Under the pieces are notes generated by a model. That model searched no databases. It saw only the letters and a program-made list of their open reading frames with translations, and had not been told where the DNA came from. The position numbers were made by a program, and so were the translations under genes. Positions 46,375 to 54,550 of a stretch of 64,000 bases of DNA are shown here, piece by piece. Positions within the stretch are counted from its first letter, which is position 1. Each line of letters starts with the position of its first letter. The stretch is from Qipengyuania flavescens (GTDB taxonomy: Bacteria; Pseudomonadota; Alphaproteobacteria; Sphingomonadales; Sphingomonadaceae): contig NZ_JARULD010000006.1 in NCBI RefSeq assembly GCF_029688735.1, positions 31,875 to 95,874 on the forward strand, given 5' to 3'.

Positions 46375-46449
46375 TCCCTGTGCCCCACCGAAATGAGGGG
46401 CCGCTGTATCACCGTTTCATGCGACAGGCGAATCGGGATGGGGGTTCGC

Positions 46450-47277
46450 TCAGCCGGGAAGGCGGCTGCGATAGGTGACGTTCACCCGGTCCGACAGCAG
46501 CAGATAGGGCAGCCAGATCATGATGCTGATGAGCACCTTGGTGATATTGCCCTCCAGCAATCCTGCAAGAGAGGCGCCGACTTCGGGCGGCAGGTCGGCC
46601 TGCGCTTTCACGACGCTCGCGGTCGTCAGCTGCAGGCCGATGTCGAAGGCCCAGGTAAGGGCCAGCATCCGCGGGAACAGCGGGATCGTACGCAGGGCCA
46701 TCACGAAGCAGACGACGTACAGGAAGTTCATCGCGATGGCTTCGAAGGCCATGGCGAGAAAGATGGCGCGAGCCCAGTCGGGACCTGCGGCGGTAATCGC
46801 CGGGACTGCAAGCAGGAACTCGGCGCTGCGGATCACGACGTTGAGCAGCATGCCGACGAGCAGCGATGCCATGAAGCCCACCGGTCCGAACATGCGATGG
46901 CCGCGGGCAGCCTCGCGATCAACCTTGGTCCAGCGACCGACGAAGGCCAGGCTGACCCGGTTGTCCCATTTGGTTTCGTTTTCCGGAAACGCGGCTTCGG
47001 CGAGGCGAAAGGCCATCGGCGGAGCCAGCGCGATGAGCGCGTAGGGGAGGAAGATGCTGGCGAAGTCTGCGAAATTTGCCACGGGCGAGGGGCTGAGTGC
47101 GATGCGTATGCTTGCGAGTGCGAGCCAGCCGACGATCCACCAGGGAATCGCGCGGTCCACGAAGGGGCGCAGGTTCGCAACGATGGCGCGGGATTTCGCT
47201 TCCAGCACGTCCGCATAGCGCAAAAACGCTGCAATTAGTGCTTTTCTGTGTCGTTCTGGAACCATGTTCAAATCCAA
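46450..47277 (-). CDS. Polytopic membrane protein of unknown function
   Basis: The 275-residue product has about five helices. The final segment IMIWLPYLLLSDRVNVTYRSRLP resembles the ending of DUF2569-type membrane proteins, but I only see a local likeness. The frame is clean. It faces away from the tad cluster, so the 426-base gap contains divergent promoters. Confidence 0.6.
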   Translation of the reverse strand: MDLNMVPERHRKALIAAFLRYADVLEAKSRAIVANLRPFVDRAIPWWIVGWLALASIRIALSPSPVANFADFASIFLPYALIALAPPMAFRLAEAAFPENETKWDNRVSLAFVGRWTKVDREAARGHRMFGPVGFMASLLVGMLLNVVIRSAEFLLAVPAITAAGPDWARAIFLAMAFEAIAMNFLYVVCFVMALRTIPLFPRMLALTWAFDIGLQLTTASVVKAQADLPPEVGASLAGLLEGNITKVLISIMIWLPYLLLSDRVNVTYRSRLPG

Positions 47278-47703
47278 CGCCGAACCTTCGATCGGGTTTC
47301 TCAGGCTGCAACTTTTCAGCGAAACCGCCGGAAATCTGCGAGAATTAAGTTAACAAATTGCGAATCGGGACGAAATTTTCGACTCGCTCATCGTGGCGAG
47401 AATATACAATTCCTGCACCGTTAACCGCCGATCTTAACATTTGTTGAGTTCATCATTCTGAAATATAATCGGAAATTTAACCGGTTGCCAAAATCTTGAC
47501 TAAGGTTGCCATAAGATGGATTCTTAGGGCGTTCCGTGAGGGAACAGGCGTCTGATCCGGCGTAACCGTCGGAAAAACATATACCAAGGTCGCGCCGGTT
47601 CCAGACATTTACCCGCACGGACAGGGCAAGCCGGAAATAGAGGCCGGAGCCCTCATGTGAATGAAGGGGGGATGATCCCCGCTTGGACTAGGGTAGAAAC
47701 ATC
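47278..47703 (+). promoter_or_regulatory. AT-rich control region and leader of flp
   Basis: This 426-base gap is the most AT-rich part of the window. It carries three GANTC sites (47362-47366 GAATC, 47381-47385 GACTC, 47519-47523 GATTC) and several TTAA boxes, including GTTAAC near 47349 and TTAAC at 47421 and 47434. A TTGACT (47496-47501) could be a -35 element, but I see no certain -10. The last 150 bases form a long flp leader with small hairpins. Confidence 0.45.
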
Positions 47704-47907
47704 ATGACCAATTTTCTGAAGACTTTTGTTGCTGACGAATCCGGTGCTTCGGCTGCCGAATACGCGCTGATCCTTGTTGTCGTCGGCATCGCAATCGTGA
47801 CCGCTGCCACCACGCTCTCCGGCGCGATTGGTGGCGCTATGGACCGCACCTCGGGCGTTCTCAACACCGGGGCGGCACCGGCACCGGCACCGGCACCGGC
47901 ACCTTGA
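47704..47907 (+). CDS. flp: Flp/Fap type IVb pilin
   Basis: The 67-residue pre-pilin begins MTNFLKTFVADESGASAAEYALILVVVGIAIVTAATTLS. The type IVb cleavage site lies near GASAAEYAL, and the hydrophobic stretch forms the pilus core helix. The C-terminus is five Ala-Pro pairs in a row, encoded by an in-frame hexamer repeat. The gene opens the tad cluster, followed by a strong hairpin. Confidence 0.93.
   Translation: MTNFLKTFVADESGASAAEYALILVVVGIAIVTAATTLSGAIGGAMDRTSGVLNTGAAPAPAPAPAP
47875..47903 (+). repeat. GCACCG microsatellite encoding the Ala-Pro tail of flp
   Basis: Four full GCACCG units plus a partial fifth run in frame as Ala-Pro. Unit gain or loss preserves reading frame and would change only the tail length. 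Confidence 0.85.
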
Positions 47908-47914
47908 TTCTAGC

Positions 47915-47941
47915 CCGGCCCCGGCTTCGAGCCGGGGCCGG
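47915..47941 (+). terminator. Strong hairpin between flp and cpaB (partial terminator or stabiliser)
   Basis: 12-base perfect arms at 47915-47926 and 47930-47941 around a TCG loop, eight bases after the flp stop. Only a short T-run (ACTTTA) follows. In tad loci pilin mRNA is far more abundant than assembly mRNA, which such a hairpin can provide. Confidence 0.65.
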
Positions 47942-48002
47942 ACTTTACCCGGCGCAGCGGGGGTTTCTGCGCTTGAGAGGAGCTATTCGGGGGGAGCGGC
48001 GC

Positions 48003-48908
48003 ATGGAGCGGCGCAATATCATCATCATCGGCGTGGCCCTGGTTCTGGGTGTGTTCGCCGTTTATCTCGTCAACGCCTATTTCTCGGGCGTCGAGGAAGA
48101 GCAGGAGCGGATCGCCGAAGAGCAGCAGCTCGTTCGCGTCGCGGTCGCTTCGCAGGATCTTCCCTTCGGCGCACCGCTGACGACCGATACGGTCAGGTTG
48201 GTCAACTGGCCCGCCCAATCGGTGCCCGCAGGCGCCTTCAACGATCTCAACGGTTTCGCGGGCGGCAATGTGGCCATTCGCCCGATCGCTGCGGGTGAGC
48301 CGATCCTCCGCTCCCGCATCTCGGCCCGCGCCATCCTGTCGGAAAACATTCCCGACGACATGCGCGCCACCACCATTCCCGTGGACGACGTGGCTGGTGT
48401 GGCCGGGTTCGTGACTCCCGGCGATGTCGTCGACGTGATGATGACGCGCGAGATCCCCGGCGGCGACGACGACCTCGTTACCTCGGTCGTGCTCGAAAAT
48501 GCACAGGTGCTCGCCATCGACCGCCGCGCTTCGGAAGACAGCACCGAACCGCAGGAACTGAAGATGGCGACGCTGCTGACCAATCCGAACGATGCCCAGC
48601 GGCTGGCGCTGGCAGCGCAGAGCGGGCGGCTGACGCTTGCGCTCCGCAATGTCGAAAACCAGTCGGTCGGCAGCACGCAAGTGGTGACCACGCGCGACCT
48701 GCCCGGCGGCCGCCTGCGCTATGCCTCGCGCAGCAGCGCGGCCCGGTCCGCCCCTGCGCCCGCACCGCGGCAGCAGGTGGCCTATCGCCCGGCACCCGCT
48801 TCGGCAGGGACATCGCAGCCATCCGCGCCCGTCTTCTCGGGCCCGACCATGACGATCTATCGCGGCACCGACGGTGCGCGCCAGGAGGTGTCCCGTGGCA
48901 CGAACTGA
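48003..48908 (+). CDS. cpaB: Flp pilus assembly protein CpaB (RcpC)
   Basis: The 301-residue product from ATG 48003 (GGGGGAGC upstream) has an N-terminal helix (IIIIGVALVLGVFAVYLVNAYF) and a SAF domain (VRVAVASQDLPFGAPLTTDTVRLVNWP), as in CpaB. It works with the secretin in the outer-membrane part of the Tad system. The Pro/Ala-rich tail is low complexity. The 3' end overlaps cpaC by 14 bases. Confidence 0.93.
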   Translation: MERRNIIIIGVALVLGVFAVYLVNAYFSGVEEEQERIAEEQQLVRVAVASQDLPFGAPLTTDTVRLVNWPAQSVPAGAFNDLNGFAGGNVAIRPIAAGEPILRSRISARAILSENIPDDMRATTIPVDDVAGVAGFVTPGDVVDVMMTREIPGGDDDLVTSVVLENAQVLAIDRRASEDSTEPQELKMATLLTNPNDAQRLALAAQSGRLTLALRNVENQSVGSTQVVTTRDLPGGRLRYASRSSAARSAPAPAPRQQVAYRPAPASAGTSQPSAPVFSGPTMTIYRGTDGARQEVSRGTN

Positions 48909-50331
48909 TTTCATGCGCCGCGCGCTTGCCGCGGCCCTTCCGATCGCCCTGATGGCCGCCAGCCCGGCGCAGGCGCAATTCGCAGGCGCAGGAGAGATTC
49001 ATGCCGGCACGCTGGAAATCCCGGTCAACAAGAGCCAGGTGGTCACTGCCGACCGGCCGATCGCCAAGGCGCTGGTGGGCAATGCCGATATTGCCGATAT
49101 CGTCGCGCTGACCGAAAATTCGATCTACGTGCTGGGCAAGGGCATGGGGACCACCAGCCTGACGCTCTACGATGCGCGCGGCCGGGTGCTGTCGGTGATG
49201 GACATTGCCGTCGGCCCCGATGCGGAAGCTTTCCGCAGCCAGGCGGCTCGCCTCATCCCCGGCGGCCAGATCGATGCGCATATCAGCGGCGATTCGCTGG
49301 TGCTGACCGGCCTCGCCACCGATGTCGGCATGATCGATCGCGCGGTGCGCCTCGCAGGCACCTATGCCGGTGAGAAGGTGGTCAACATGATCGCGCTCGG
49401 CAGCAGCCAGCAGGTCATGCTGGAGGTCAAGTTCGCCGAAGTGAACCGCTCCATGGGCGAGGAAATCGGCGTACGCGGCTTCGGCATCGATCGGGGTGGC
49501 GATTTCAATTCGTCCTTCGGCCCCGGGGCAGCCCTGCGACGCGGCGCTGATGGCGGACCGGTGTTCGAGTTTTCGGAAATCCAGAACAGCTTCGGCGTCT
49601 TCGGAGCGGCCTTCGGGGCTCTCGGTATCGACTTCGATGTCTTCCTGAATGCGCTGGAAGAGAAAGGCTTTGCCAAGACACTGGCCGAACCGACACTCGT
49701 GGCGCTTTCGGGCGAAAAGGCATCGTTCCTGGCCGGCGGGGAATTCCCCATCCCCGTCGTCCAGTCGAGCGGGGGCGGCGGCGATGACGACAATATCGGC
49801 GGCCGCATCACGGTGGAATTCAAGCCCTTCGGCGTCAGCCTGGGCTTCACTCCCACCGTGCTGGGTGACAACACCATCAACCTGGTAGTGGAGCCGGAGG
49901 TCAGCCAGATCGACCCGGCGGCCTCGATCCAGATCAGCGGCCTGGCCATCCCCGGCCTGCAGACCCGCCGCGCGTCCACCACGCTGGAACTGCGCGACGG
50001 CGAGAGTTTCGCCATCGCAGGGCTGTTGCAGCAGGATTTCCAGACCACGGTCAACCAGATCCCGCTGCTCGGCAATATCCCGATCCTCGGCGCGCTGTTC
50101 CGCTCGACCGAATTCCAGAAGGGCGAGACCGAACTGCTGATCGTGGTGACGCCGCGACTGGTGAAGCCGATCCGCCCCGACCAGGTGCGCCTGCCGACCG
50201 ATCGCGTGCGCGATCCCACGGCGGCAGGCACCGTGCTGACGGGCGAACCTTACGATCCGGTCCCGGCCGCCGAACTGGCCGCGCCGCAGACCCCCGTCAC
50301 GATAGAGGAAGGCAGCGATTATGAATATTGA
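48895..50331 (+). CDS. cpaC: Secretin CpaC (RcpA)
   Basis: The 478-residue product starts at GTG 48895, placed by AGGAGG at 48883-48888 with 6-base spacing. Signal peptide to about residue 27; an N-domain (LEIPVNKSQVVTADRPIAKALVGNADIADIVALTENSIYVLGKGMGTTSL), a BON-like part and the secretin core (VALSGEKASFLAGGEFPIPV and PLLGNIPILGALFRSTEFQKGETELLIVVTPRLV). Forms the outer-membrane ring through which the pilus exits. Confidence 0.96.
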   Translation: MARTDFMRRALAAALPIALMAASPAQAQFAGAGEIHAGTLEIPVNKSQVVTADRPIAKALVGNADIADIVALTENSIYVLGKGMGTTSLTLYDARGRVLSVMDIAVGPDAEAFRSQAARLIPGGQIDAHISGDSLVLTGLATDVGMIDRAVRLAGTYAGEKVVNMIALGSSQQVMLEVKFAEVNRSMGEEIGVRGFGIDRGGDFNSSFGPGAALRRGADGGPVFEFSEIQNSFGVFGAAFGALGIDFDVFLNALEEKGFAKTLAEPTLVALSGEKASFLAGGEFPIPVVQSSGGGGDDDNIGGRITVEFKPFGVSLGFTPTVLGDNTINLVVEPEVSQIDPAASIQISGLAIPGLQTRRASTTLELRDGESFAIAGLLQQDFQTTVNQIPLLGNIPILGALFRSTEFQKGETELLIVVTPRLVKPIRPDQVRLPTDRVRDPTAAGTVLTGEPYDPVPAAELAAPQTPVTIEEGSDYEY

Positions 50332-50617
50332 GCCATCCGTCCGGCTGGCGATCTGCGCCGCCTTCCCGCTGGTGATGCTGGCAGGCTGTGCCGACAAGTC
50401 GATCTTCGAAGCGCCCGGCGATGCCTCCTTCGGGGAGGCCAACCGCCAGACGATGATGGCGCAGGTCGTCAATCCTGACCCGGTCTATACCGATGAGCTG
50501 GTGACCAGCGGCGAACACGCTGCCGATGCCGTCGAGCGCTATCGCGAGGATGCGGTGAAGCAGCCGGAATCGATCCGCACGACCGATGTAGGCGAAGGGG
50601 GCGAAGGCCCGAACTGA
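50321..50617 (+). CDS. Short lipoprotein in the CpaD position
   Basis: The 98-residue product has a signal sequence and lipobox LAGC (Cys near residue 23). The mature part SFGEANRQTMMAQVVNPDPVYTDEL resembles the C-terminal part of the longer CpaD lipoproteins of the Caulobacter type, but the N-terminal half is missing. The gene overlaps cpaC by 11 bases. CpaD name is probable only by position. Confidence 0.7.
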   Translation: MNIEPSVRLAICAAFPLVMLAGCADKSIFEAPGDASFGEANRQTMMAQVVNPDPVYTDELVTSGEHAADAVERYREDAVKQPESIRTTDVGEGGEGPN

Positions 50618-50635
50618 GGGCTGGAAGAGGCGACC

Positions 50636-52240
50636 ATGGGTATCTGGGGCAAATTTCTGCGAGACGAAAGCGGGGCCAGCGCGGCGCTCTATGCGCTCGC
50701 GCTGCCCGCACTGGTCGGAATGGTCGGCCTCGGCTTCGATTATTCGCGCCTGGTTTCCATGGATACCGAACTCCAGAACGCGGCCGATCAGGCTGCGTTG
50801 GCCGGGGCGACCCAGCTGGACCAGCTGCCCGGCTCCATTGCACGGGCCACGGCACAGGCGCGCAGCCTGGTGTCCAACGATACGCGTTTCGCCAATGACG
50901 ATGGCGCTGCGACCGTCGCCATCCCCGAAGGCCAGATCTATTTCTACGCCAACCTTGCGGACGCCGAGGCCGGGACCAACCCGCTGGCATCGGATGCCGA
51001 CGAGCAGGCGCGCTTCATTCGCGTGCAGGTTGAAACGCGCACGGCGAATTACGCGCTGACGCCCATCGCCGGGGCGATTTCCGACACGATCGACGCCGAA
51101 GCGGTGGCAGGCATCGGATCGGCCGTATGCCGCATCCCGCCGCTGATGATCTGCAATCCGGACGAACCGCTCAACAACACCGATCCGACGGTCGATTTCA
51201 ACGCCAACAACTACATCGGCGACGGTCTGCTGGTGGTGCAACAGGGTAAGTGGGATCCGGGCGCCTTTGGCTTCCTCGACCTGGGGCTGGGCGCGAACGG
51301 CGTGGAAGAAGCGCTCGCCTGGGTCTCGCCGACCGGGAATTGCGTGCCCGTCAACGGGCCCGAGGTGATCGATGTGGAAATCGAACCCGGGCTGAAGACC
51401 TCGACCATCGACGCCATCAACACCCGCTTCGACATTTACGACAATTGCCCGGCTGGCGGAGCGTGCCCGGCGTCGATCAACTCGATCAAGGACGTGACCC
51501 ACAAGTCGGACGCGGCGGGCGTTCCGAATATTTCGGCCAACAAGGCCTGCACCTTCGGCACCAACGGGCAGACCGACGGCTGGATGGTGCCGGCCAATCC
51601 CTATGCACCGACGACCGATGCCGCGCTGCCTGCGACGACCACGCCGTCGCCCATGGGGCACCCGCGCGACATCTGCCATTCGCTCGGCCCGGACGACAAC
51701 ACCTGCGACCGTTTCGGTGACGGTTTCTGGGATCGCGACGCCTATTTCCGCTCGCGATACGGCTGGGATTCCGCCGCCTGGCAGGCGAACACCGGCTTCA
51801 CCGCCAGCGGCACGCGCCCGGACCGTCCGACCCGCTACGAAGTGTACCAGTGGGAGATCGCGAACAAGGGCAACGTCATCGACGGAGCGACGATCCTCGG
51901 CCAGTGGACCAACGGGACGCGCGGCAATTATGCCCAGCCGATCTGCAGCGCTAGCAAGGGCGGCGCCGGCGGAACCACGCCTTCATCCACCGTGGCCGAT
52001 CGCCGCCGTATGTCGGTCGCGGTCATCAACTGTCATGCCGAAAACGTCAGAGGGAAGAGCGGGCCCTACGCGATCCGTCGCTTCATCGACATCTTTCTCG
52101 TCGAACCGAGCCTCAATCGCCCGGACCGGACCGACAAGAAGGATATCTACGTCGAGATCATCGGCGAGTCCGATGCCGGCGGTGCAGGGGAGACGGCAGG
52201 CACCGTGATCCGGCGCGATGTTCCGTTTTTGGTGAAGTGA
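50636..52240 (+). CDS. TadG-like pilus assembly protein
   Basis: The 534-residue product has the TadE/G-like N-terminal domain (FLRDESGASAALYALALPALVGMVGLGFDYSRLVSMDTELQNAADQAALAGATQL) with one membrane helix, then a large extracytoplasmic domain of about 480 residues with many Cys. It corresponds in position to TadG. The middle is unlike any domain I recognise. Confidence 0.85.
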   Translation: MGIWGKFLRDESGASAALYALALPALVGMVGLGFDYSRLVSMDTELQNAADQAALAGATQLDQLPGSIARATAQARSLVSNDTRFANDDGAATVAIPEGQIYFYANLADAEAGTNPLASDADEQARFIRVQVETRTANYALTPIAGAISDTIDAEAVAGIGSAVCRIPPLMICNPDEPLNNTDPTVDFNANNYIGDGLLVVQQGKWDPGAFGFLDLGLGANGVEEALAWVSPTGNCVPVNGPEVIDVEIEPGLKTSTIDAINTRFDIYDNCPAGGACPASINSIKDVTHKSDAAGVPNISANKACTFGTNGQTDGWMVPANPYAPTTDAALPATTTPSPMGHPRDICHSLGPDDNTCDRFGDGFWDRDAYFRSRYGWDSAAWQANTGFTASGTRPDRPTRYEVYQWEIANKGNVIDGATILGQWTNGTRGNYAQPICSASKGGAGGTTPSSTVADRRRMSVAVINCHAENVRGKSGPYAIRRFIDIFLVEPSLNRPDRTDKKDIYVEIIGESDAGGAGETAGTVIRRDVPFLVK

Positions 52241-52734
52241 TGCGACTGCGGGATCTCTGGATATGCCGCAGGGGCGCCGCTGCCGCAGAGCTCGCGCTGC
52301 TGCTGCCGTTGCTGGCGGGCATGTTGTTCGGGGCGATCGAGGTTGCCTATTATTTCTACAATCAGCACCAGGTCGTGAAGGGCGTCCGGGACGGCGCGCG
52401 CTATGCCAGCCGGCAGAGCTTCGCCACGATCAATTGCGAGAGCGGCGCCACCATGGACAGCGGCGTCCAGACGGCGATCCAGGAGGTGACCCGCACGGGG
52501 CGCCCCTCGGGCGGCACCACCCGCGTGCCGGGCTGGGAAAATGCCGAGGTGACCGTGGCGGTGTCATGCCCGACAACGGCAGTGACCACCGGCATCTACG
52601 ACGGGCAGACCAATGCACCCGTGGTGACCGTGACGGCGAATGTGAATTACCAGAGCTTGTTCGACGGCGTCGGCATCATCACCGACAGCTATACGCTCAA
52701 TGCCACCCAGCAATCGCCGGTGATGGGCATATGA
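52240..52734 (+). CDS. tadE: TadE-like minor pilin
   Basis: The 164-residue product has a short N-terminus RRGAAAAELALLLPLLAGMLFGAIEVAYYFYNQHQV, the TadE pseudopilin pattern. The ATG at 52240 shares one base with the preceding stop (TGATG); GTG at 52237 is an alternative. It is processed by the prepilin peptidase and sits at the pilus base. Confidence 0.88.
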   Translation: MRLRDLWICRRGAAAAELALLLPLLAGMLFGAIEVAYYFYNQHQVVKGVRDGARYASRQSFATINCESGATMDSGVQTAIQEVTRTGRPSGGTTRVPGWENAEVTVAVSCPTTAVTTGIYDGQTNAPVVTVTANVNYQSLFDGVGIITDSYTLNATQQSPVMGI

Positions 52735-53351
52735 GCGGCGCGGCATTCCTCGCACGGTTCTGCCGGGACCAGCGCGGTTCGGCCGCAGAGTTTGCGCTCG
52801 TCCTGCCGCTGATCGTGCTGTTCCTCGTCGGCATCATCGATGCGGGCCGCTACGCCTATGATTTCAACCGCGGAGAGAAAGCCAGCCAGGTCGGTGCGCG
52901 CTTTGCCGTGGTCACCGATCCGCTGGTGCAGGAGTTGGCGACCTACAGTTTCTCCGGCCAGACGGTCGGCGGGGTACAGCTGGGCCAGGGCGACCGAATC
53001 CCAGTCGATGCGCTCGGCACGATCAGCTGTACGAGTACGCAGTGCCAGTGTGTTTCCGGCACCTGCCTGGGCGGCAATCTGAGTATCGACGCCACCGCCT
53101 TCGCCACACTCGCCGATCGCATCCAGGACTTCTGGCCGGAGGTGGCAGACGAGGACATTACGGTGGAATACACCGGTTCCGGACTGGGCTTTGCAGGCAA
53201 TCCCAACGGGATGGATGTTTCTCCTTTCGTCACCGTTCGCCTGACGAACATGGAATTCACTTCGATCCTTCTCTTCGGCTCGACCGTCGATTTTCCCGGC
53301 TTCGATTACACGCTGACGATGGAAGACGGCGCAGGAACGGTGTCGAACTGA
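52731..53351 (+). CDS. TadE/TadF-like minor pilin
   Basis: The 206-residue product has FCRDQRGSAAEFALVLPLIVLFLVGIIDAGRYAYDFN, a second TadE-like start. It overlaps the previous gene by 4 bases (ATGA) and the next by one base. Two nearby Cys-rich segments (CTSTQCQCVSGTC) are notable. TadF is a likely equivalent. Confidence 0.85.
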   Translation: MSGAAFLARFCRDQRGSAAEFALVLPLIVLFLVGIIDAGRYAYDFNRGEKASQVGARFAVVTDPLVQELATYSFSGQTVGGVQLGQGDRIPVDALGTISCTSTQCQCVSGTCLGGNLSIDATAFATLADRIQDFWPEVADEDITVEYTGSGLGFAGNPNGMDVSPFVTVRLTNMEFTSILLFGSTVDFPGFDYTLTMEDGAGTVSN

Positions 53352-54550
53352 TGGGCCGCGACCACACGATATTCGGCCAAAGGAAGGGGTCCGAGTTGCA
53401 ATTGAACGCACCGCTTACGGTGATCGCATCGGAACGCCAGCTCGAGGATTTGCGCTCTTCCTCCGGGGCAAGCTGGATAAGCGATGCGCAATTCATCTCG
53501 CTGCAGCCGGACGAGCCCATTCCGGGCAATACGCTTGATGCAACCGGTGTCGTGCTTTTCGAAGTCGACCCGGCCAGCCCCGCCAGCATGGACCGGATCC
53601 GCAATATTCGCCGGATGCATCCGGAAATGCCTCAGATCGTCGCCATGCGCGATGTCGATATGCGACTGGTAAGGACGCTGATCCGCGAGGGTGTGGCCGA
53701 TGTCGTCGAACTGCCCTTCAACGCCGAAGAGATCCTGCAAACCGTTATCGCCGTGCTCGAAACGCATGCGGGATCGGTTGGAAAGGACGTTTCGCTCGCG
53801 CCGCTGATTGCGGTCACCAAGCCGATCGGCGGGGCCGGCGCGACGACGATCGCCAGCCATTTGGCAGCGGAACTGGCGAGCGAACCGGGCGAACCGACCG
53901 TCTGCCTGTTCGATCTCGATATCCAGGCCGGGCGGATCTGCGATGTGTTCGGCGTTTCTCCGCGCCGGACTCTGACCGATTTGCTCGAAGCTGGCGCAAG
54001 GCTCGATGCATCGATGCTCGATACGGTTGCCGAACGTCACGAATGCGGTGTCGACCTGATTGCAGCGCCTAACGAGATAATCCCGATAGAGGCGCTGAAG
54101 AGCGAGGATCTCGCGCGGGTTCTCGATCTGGCGCGTGCCGAATACGATTACGTGGTTGTCGACATGCCATCCGGCCTGACCAACTGGGGCCTTGCGATCC
54201 TCGCGAAAGCCGACAGCATCCTGATGCTCGTCGAGCAGTCCCTTCCCAGTCTGCGCCAGGCGCGCCGCAGGCTGGACCTGTTCAAGAACCTCGGCCTCGA
54301 TCACCGGCTCGTCTCTGTCGTGGTCAACCGGGTGGAGAAGAAACTCTTCAAATCGATCGGGATCGATGACGTGGAGGAAGCTCTCGGTCGGCCGGTGACT
54401 GCCAAACTGGCGCGCGACACCCAGACGCTGGAAGCTGCGCAAGACCGCGGTGTGCTGGCCGGGCATATCCGTCGCAAGAGCCCGTTCGTCGCCGATGTCG
54501 CTGCGCTCGCAGATGCGATCACCGCGCGTATGGCTGGAGGCGAGCAATGA
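53351..54550 (+). CDS. cpaE: Tad pilus localisation ATPase-like CpaE (TadZ)
   Basis: The 399-residue product has an N-terminal receiver-like pseudodomain, then a MinD/ParA-like part with VTKPIGGAGATTIASHLA at residues 155-172: the Walker A lysine is replaced (KPIGGAGATT), the deviant form that marks CpaE/TadZ. It places the pilus machine at a pole or other site. Overlaps cpaF by 4 bases. Confidence 0.93.
   Translation: MGRDHTIFGQRKGSELQLNAPLTVIASERQLEDLRSSSGASWISDAQFISLQPDEPIPGNTLDATGVVLFEVDPASPASMDRIRNIRRMHPEMPQIVAMRDVDMRLVRTLIREGVADVVELPFNAEEILQTVIAVLETHAGSVGKDVSLAPLIAVTKPIGGAGATTIASHLAAELASEPGEPTVCLFDLDIQAGRICDVFGVSPRRTLTDLLEAGARLDASMLDTVAERHECGVDLIAAPNEIIPIEALKSEDLARVLDLARAEYDYVVVDMPSGLTNWGLAILAKADSILMLVEQSLPSLRQARRRLDLFKNLGLDHRLVSVVVNRVEKKLFKSIGIDDVEEALGRPVTAKLARDTQTLEAAQDRGVLAGHIRRKSPFVADVAALADAITARMAGGEQ

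Noticed and set aside
47875..47903. Short tandem repeats as a possible CRISPR
   Set aside because: Six-base units without spacers inside a pilin gene; simple microsatellite.
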